Of a DNA stretch of 25,421 nt, positions 22,524 to 25,421 are shown in pieces. Source of the DNA: CAYMRB01 sp964392615 (lineage in GTDB: Bacteria; Planctomycetota; UBA8108); assembly GCA_964392615.1 (NCBI GenBank), contig CAYMRB010000095.1, positions 1 through 25,421 on the forward strand, written 5' to 3'. Made by a program: the position numbers and the translations under genes. The notes under the pieces are model-generated. The model searched no databases, was not told the DNA's origin, and saw only the letters and a program-made list of their open reading frames with translations. Positions within the stretch are counted from its first letter, which is position 1; each line of letters starts with the position of its first letter.

Positions 22524-25421
22524 ATGATTTGGCGCTATCTGCTCGCCATCGTCCTGTCGATCGTCCTCGTCGTCGGATTCCAGCTCTGGCAGGCCGCGAA
22601 GAGGCAGGACCCGGCCGGGGTCGAAGCGCCGGCCGACGCCCCGCCCGGCGACGCCGTGAAGGGCGCCGACATGCGCGCCGACGCCGGCGCCGGCAAGGGG
22701 GACGGTGCGGTCGCCGGGAAGGGGGACGGTGCGGTCGCCGGGAAGGACGCGGCCGCCAAGGCGGTCGACGCCGCCGACGGCGCGACGGGGAAGGCCGATA
22801 GTGCGCCCCAGGCGGACGACGTCGGCAAGGGCGACGACGCGGGGAAGAGCGACGACGCCGTCGCCGCAGACGCCGCGGGCAAGGCCGACGACCCGGCAGC
22901 GGACGAGGCCGACACGCCTCCGGCGCCGCAGCGCACTCCGTCGTGGAAGGTCGAGTGGGACGCCTCCGGATCGGCCGTCGTAGCGGTCACGCCCGTCGAC
23001 TTCGGCAAGCCCGTCATCAACGGGGGCGACTGCTTCCGCCTCGGCCTCTTCGCGGGTTCGCGCGCGGACGGCGCGACCGCGACGATCGTCGATGCATGGG
23101 AGTCGCAGCAGCCCGAGGCCGGCCCCAAAGCGCCCGACCGGGTCGACGTCGCGACGCCCGGCGGTCCGTTCGCGGGGCTCGAGATCCGGCGCAGCGTCTG
23201 GGTGCCGCACGAGAAGGCCGTGCGCCAGCAACGACGCCGCATGAGCGTCGTCTTCGCGTTCCGGAACACCGGCGATCAGCCGCTCGAGTTCGCATACGAG
23301 GTCGCCGGTCCCGGCGGCGTCGTCAGCTCGGTAGGCGACGGCAGCGACCTGGCGTTCGGAGCCGGCACCTGGAGCGTCGCCGATCCCGCGGTCCCCGCGG
23401 TCGTCTCCGCGCGCCCGGCGAGCTCCGTCGAGGACCCGTGGGTCGTGCCGGGAGCCGCGGCGTGGATCGGCGTCGCAAACCGTGACGCGATCGTCGCTGC
23501 GTATTGCTGGACGGCGAACTACGGCCACGGCGCGAGCGTCGAGGAGCTCCGCGGGAGCGTCGAACGAGCCGGGGGAGTGTCCGTGCCGCGCACCGCGCTC
23601 GCGACGCGATCGATCCAGCTCGCCGCCGGCGCCAGGACGAGCGGAGAGTTCCGCCTGTTCGCCGGTCCGCGCGACGCGACCGTGCTCGAGGGCTTCAGCC
23701 GCCTCGATTTCGCCGATTTCGATCGCCGCGTGTCGCGTCTCGTGAATCGCCGCACGGTGCGGCTTTCCGATGCGCTCGAGGTCGAGATCGACACGAAGTC
23801 CGGCTCGATCGTCGACGCGCGTCTGCTCGGCTACTACGAAGAGGCTGGCGACGATCCCGGGCGCGAACGCTATCGGCTCCTTCTCGACGCCGGCGGCGTC
23901 GGGCTCTTCGGCCTGGCGCAAGTCGTGCTCAACGAGGGCGGACGCCAGGTGTCCGCTCATGGCGGCTGGCAGAGCGGTTGGAGCTACAGCGAGAAGGACG
24001 GGCCGGACGGGACGGTCACCATCGTCCTCGAGAAGACCATCGGCGCGATCACCGTGCGCAAGACGATCACGCCGGTCGCGGCGGTGCCCGGTCTGACGCC
24101 TCCTGGCCCGGACTTGACCGCGGGCCAGCTCTTGGTGGCCACGCTGACCATCTCGAACGGGTCCGAGGGGGACCGCGCGTTCCTGCATCGGTTCTATGGC
24201 CCGACCGCCGTGCGCACGGCGGCGCTGCGCGGCGCCGGTAGCGACCTCGCGTTCTCATATGCAGCGCGCGTGAACAACAACGTCGTCCCGGAGATCAAGT
24301 GGTACTCCGACCTCGACGAGCAGGGCAAGATCTGGGAGTCGCCGAGCAACCACCGCCAGAAGGTGCTGTGGGAGTCCGTGTCGAGCTCCTACTTCACGTC
24401 GGTCATGATGCCGCGCACCACCGGCGACGGCGAGGGCATCTCGGCGCCTGTCGATGACGTGTTCGTCGAGAAGATCGCGGCGGTCGACGAGGCCCAGGAG
24501 GATCCCTACGAGACCCTGCGCAGCGGATTCCGGACCCAGGCGACCATTCCCGCGCGCGGTGAGCTGACCTACTCGTACCTCGCTTACCTCGGACCGCGCG
24601 AAGGCGAGTTCATCAACTCTAACGAGTCGATCGGCCTCGAGAACGTGAACGACTACGGCATGTTCACGTTCTTCATCAACCTGTTCATGGGCTTGATCGC
24701 GTTTCTGAACAAGCTCGCGCTCGGCAGCTGGGGAGTGGCGATCATTCTGCTGACACTCGTCGTCAAGCTGTGTCTGCACCCGATCAACCGCAAGTCCCAG
24801 CGGTCGATGATGCGGTTCCAGAAGAAGTTCCAGAAGATCCAGCCGCAGATGAAGGCGTTGCAGGAGAAGTACGGCAGCGACCGTATGAAGTACTCCCAGG
24901 CTGTGCAGGGACTGTGGAAAGAGCACGGCGTCAATCCGGGGCAGCAGATGCTCGGTTGCCTGGTGATCTTCCTGCAGTTGCCGATCTGGATCGGACTGTT
25001 CCGCACGCTCGACTACGAGATCGGGCTGCGCCACGCGTCGTTCCTCTACATCGGCGACCTGACGCAACCCGACATGCTGTTCCCGCTGCTGCGCGACTAT
25101 CAGCTGCCGCTCATCGGGACCATGTTCGCGTACTTCAATATCCTGCCGATCCTCTACGTCATTCTGACGGTCGTGAACCAGCGCCTGCAACCGCGCCCCG
25201 CCGACCCGCAGATGCAGTCCCAGCACCGCATGATGACGTTCATGATGGTTGCGTTCGGGTTCATCTTCTATAACTTCCCCGCCGGCTTCATGCTCTATAT
25301 CATGACGAGCGCCGCGCTCGGCATCGTCGAGAGCAAGCTCATCAAGGCTCAGCTCAAGAAGGAGGAGGCCACGTGGGGCGACGGGCCTTCTCCTGCTGCC
25401 GCAGGTACGAGTGGAGGGCCG
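22524..25421 (+). CDS. yidC: YidC/Oxa1-family membrane protein insertase, 3' end cut by the window
   Basis: 966 codons are open to the window edge with no stop. YidC inserts and folds membrane proteins, alone or with SecYEG. The first helix is at about 4-20 (RYLLAIVLSIVLVVGFQLW). A low-complexity Ala/Asp/Gly/Lys linker (about 25-138) follows, then a large periplasmic beta domain (about 140-700). The conserved insertase core (about 712-950) has the helix ending VVKLCLHPINRKSQRS (Lys748 where Escherichia coli has Arg), a charged loop, GVNPGQQMLGCLVIFLQLPI, and the last helices around MMTFMMVAFGFIFYNFPAGF. With 966 or more residues it is much longer than the 548 of E. coli, mainly because of the linker and the periplasmic domain. 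ATG 22524 directly precedes the first helix; no Shine-Dalgarno is visible. The usual neighbours rnpA and rpmH are not upstream. Confidence 0.97.
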   Translation, partial: MIWRYLLAIVLSIVLVVGFQLWQAAKRQDPAGVEAPADAPPGDAVKGADMRADAGAGKGDGAVAGKGDGAVAGKDAAAKAVDAADGATGKADSAPQADDVGKGDDAGKSDDAVAADAAGKADDPAADEADTPPAPQRTPSWKVEWDASGSAVVAVTPVDFGKPVINGGDCFRLGLFAGSRADGATATIVDAWESQQPEAGPKAPDRVDVATPGGPFAGLEIRRSVWVPHEKAVRQQRRRMSVVFAFRNTGDQPLEFAYEVAGPGGVVSSVGDGSDLAFGAGTWSVADPAVPAVVSARPASSVEDPWVVPGAAAWIGVANRDAIVAAYCWTANYGHGASVEELRGSVERAGGVSVPRTALATRSIQLAAGARTSGEFRLFAGPRDATVLEGFSRLDFADFDRRVSRLVNRRTVRLSDALEVEIDTKSGSIVDARLLGYYEEAGDDPGRERYRLLLDAGGVGLFGLAQVVLNEGGRQVSAHGGWQSGWSYSEKDGPDGTVTIVLEKTIGAITVRKTITPVAAVPGLTPPGPDLTAGQLLVATLTISNGSEGDRAFLHRFYGPTAVRTAALRGAGSDLAFSYAARVNNNVVPEIKWYSDLDEQGKIWESPSNHRQKVLWESVSSSYFTSVMMPRTTGDGEGISAPVDDVFVEKIAAVDEAQEDPYETLRSGFRTQATIPARGELTYSYLAYLGPREGEFINSNESIGLENVNDYGMFTFFINLFMGLIAFLNKLALGSWGVAIILLTLVVKLCLHPINRKSQRSMMRFQKKFQKIQPQMKALQEKYGSDRMKYSQAVQGLWKEHGVNPGQQMLGCLVIFLQLPIWIGLFRTLDYEIGLRHASFLYIGDLTQPDMLFPLLRDYQLPLIGTMFAYFNILPILYVILTVVNQRLQPRPADPQMQSQHRMMTFMMVAFGFIFYNFPAGFMLYIMTSAALGIVESKLIKAQLKKEEATWGDGPSPAAAGTSGGP
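22695..22742 (+). repeat. Tandem 24-bp repeat inside the yidC linker
   Basis: Two perfect head-to-tail copies of a 24-base unit encode KGDGAVAG twice (residues 58-73). The unit is in frame and falls in the low-complexity linker, where length change would be tolerated. Confidence 0.85.

Noticed and set aside
22398..25226. Minus-strand open frames of 596 and 323 codons opposite yidC
   Set aside because: They are composition-driven shadows of yidC; the plus frame carries the clear insertase core.

Overview
The window looks like a piece of a high-GC planctomycete chromosome. The evidence is an ECF-type sigma factor beside a very large Ser/Thr kinase with a WD40 tail, a FGly sulfatase paired with a secreted esterase, PHP/DUF3604-like proteins with propeller domains, and a YidC with a long low-complexity linker. 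This assignment rests on gene families only; there is no rRNA or other phylogenetic marker in the window. Thirteen protein genes are supported, and I see no tRNA, rRNA, CRISPR array or transposase.

Layout. (1) 61-5099, minus strand: an ECF-like sigma factor upstream of a 1444-residue kinase-WD40 protein, a signalling pair. (2) 5100-5778: a gene-free stretch holding a dispersed palindromic repeat. A second copy lies at 7041-7120, so direct copies flank a secreted metallophosphoesterase-like gene (5779-6981, minus). (3) 7242-9799, plus strand: a two-gene operon of a secreted alpha/beta-hydrolase and a sulfatase, probably for desulfating and deacylating glycans. (4) 9800-21169, minus strand: six consecutive genes that look like one operon. 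In transcription order they are a secreted CBM-propeller-PHP protein, a membrane-anchored propeller-PHP paralogue, a P1B-type metal ATPase fused in frame to an HflK/SPFH domain, HflC, a second HflK-like protein, and a small membrane-anchored protein. Spacing from the second gene onward is tight (9-nt gap, 4-nt overlap, 14-nt gap, 4-nt overlap). (5) 21547-22323, plus strand: a canonical metallophosphoesterase with a TTG start. (6) 22524 to the window end, plus strand: yidC, cut by the window edge.

The most unusual object is the ATPase-HflK fusion at 12146-15151. It sits where hflK normally sits in an hflK-hflC pair and is followed by HflC and another HflK-like protein. The predicted topology is coherent: an 8-helix P1B core ends in the cytoplasm, and a further helix carries the SPFH domain to the outer face, as in ordinary HflK. 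My inference is a membrane complex in which an SPFH cage is built around or tethered to a metal pump, co-expressed with two extracytoplasmic PHP-type metalloenzyme candidates. No ftsH lies in the window. The function of this assembly is not known from the sequence.
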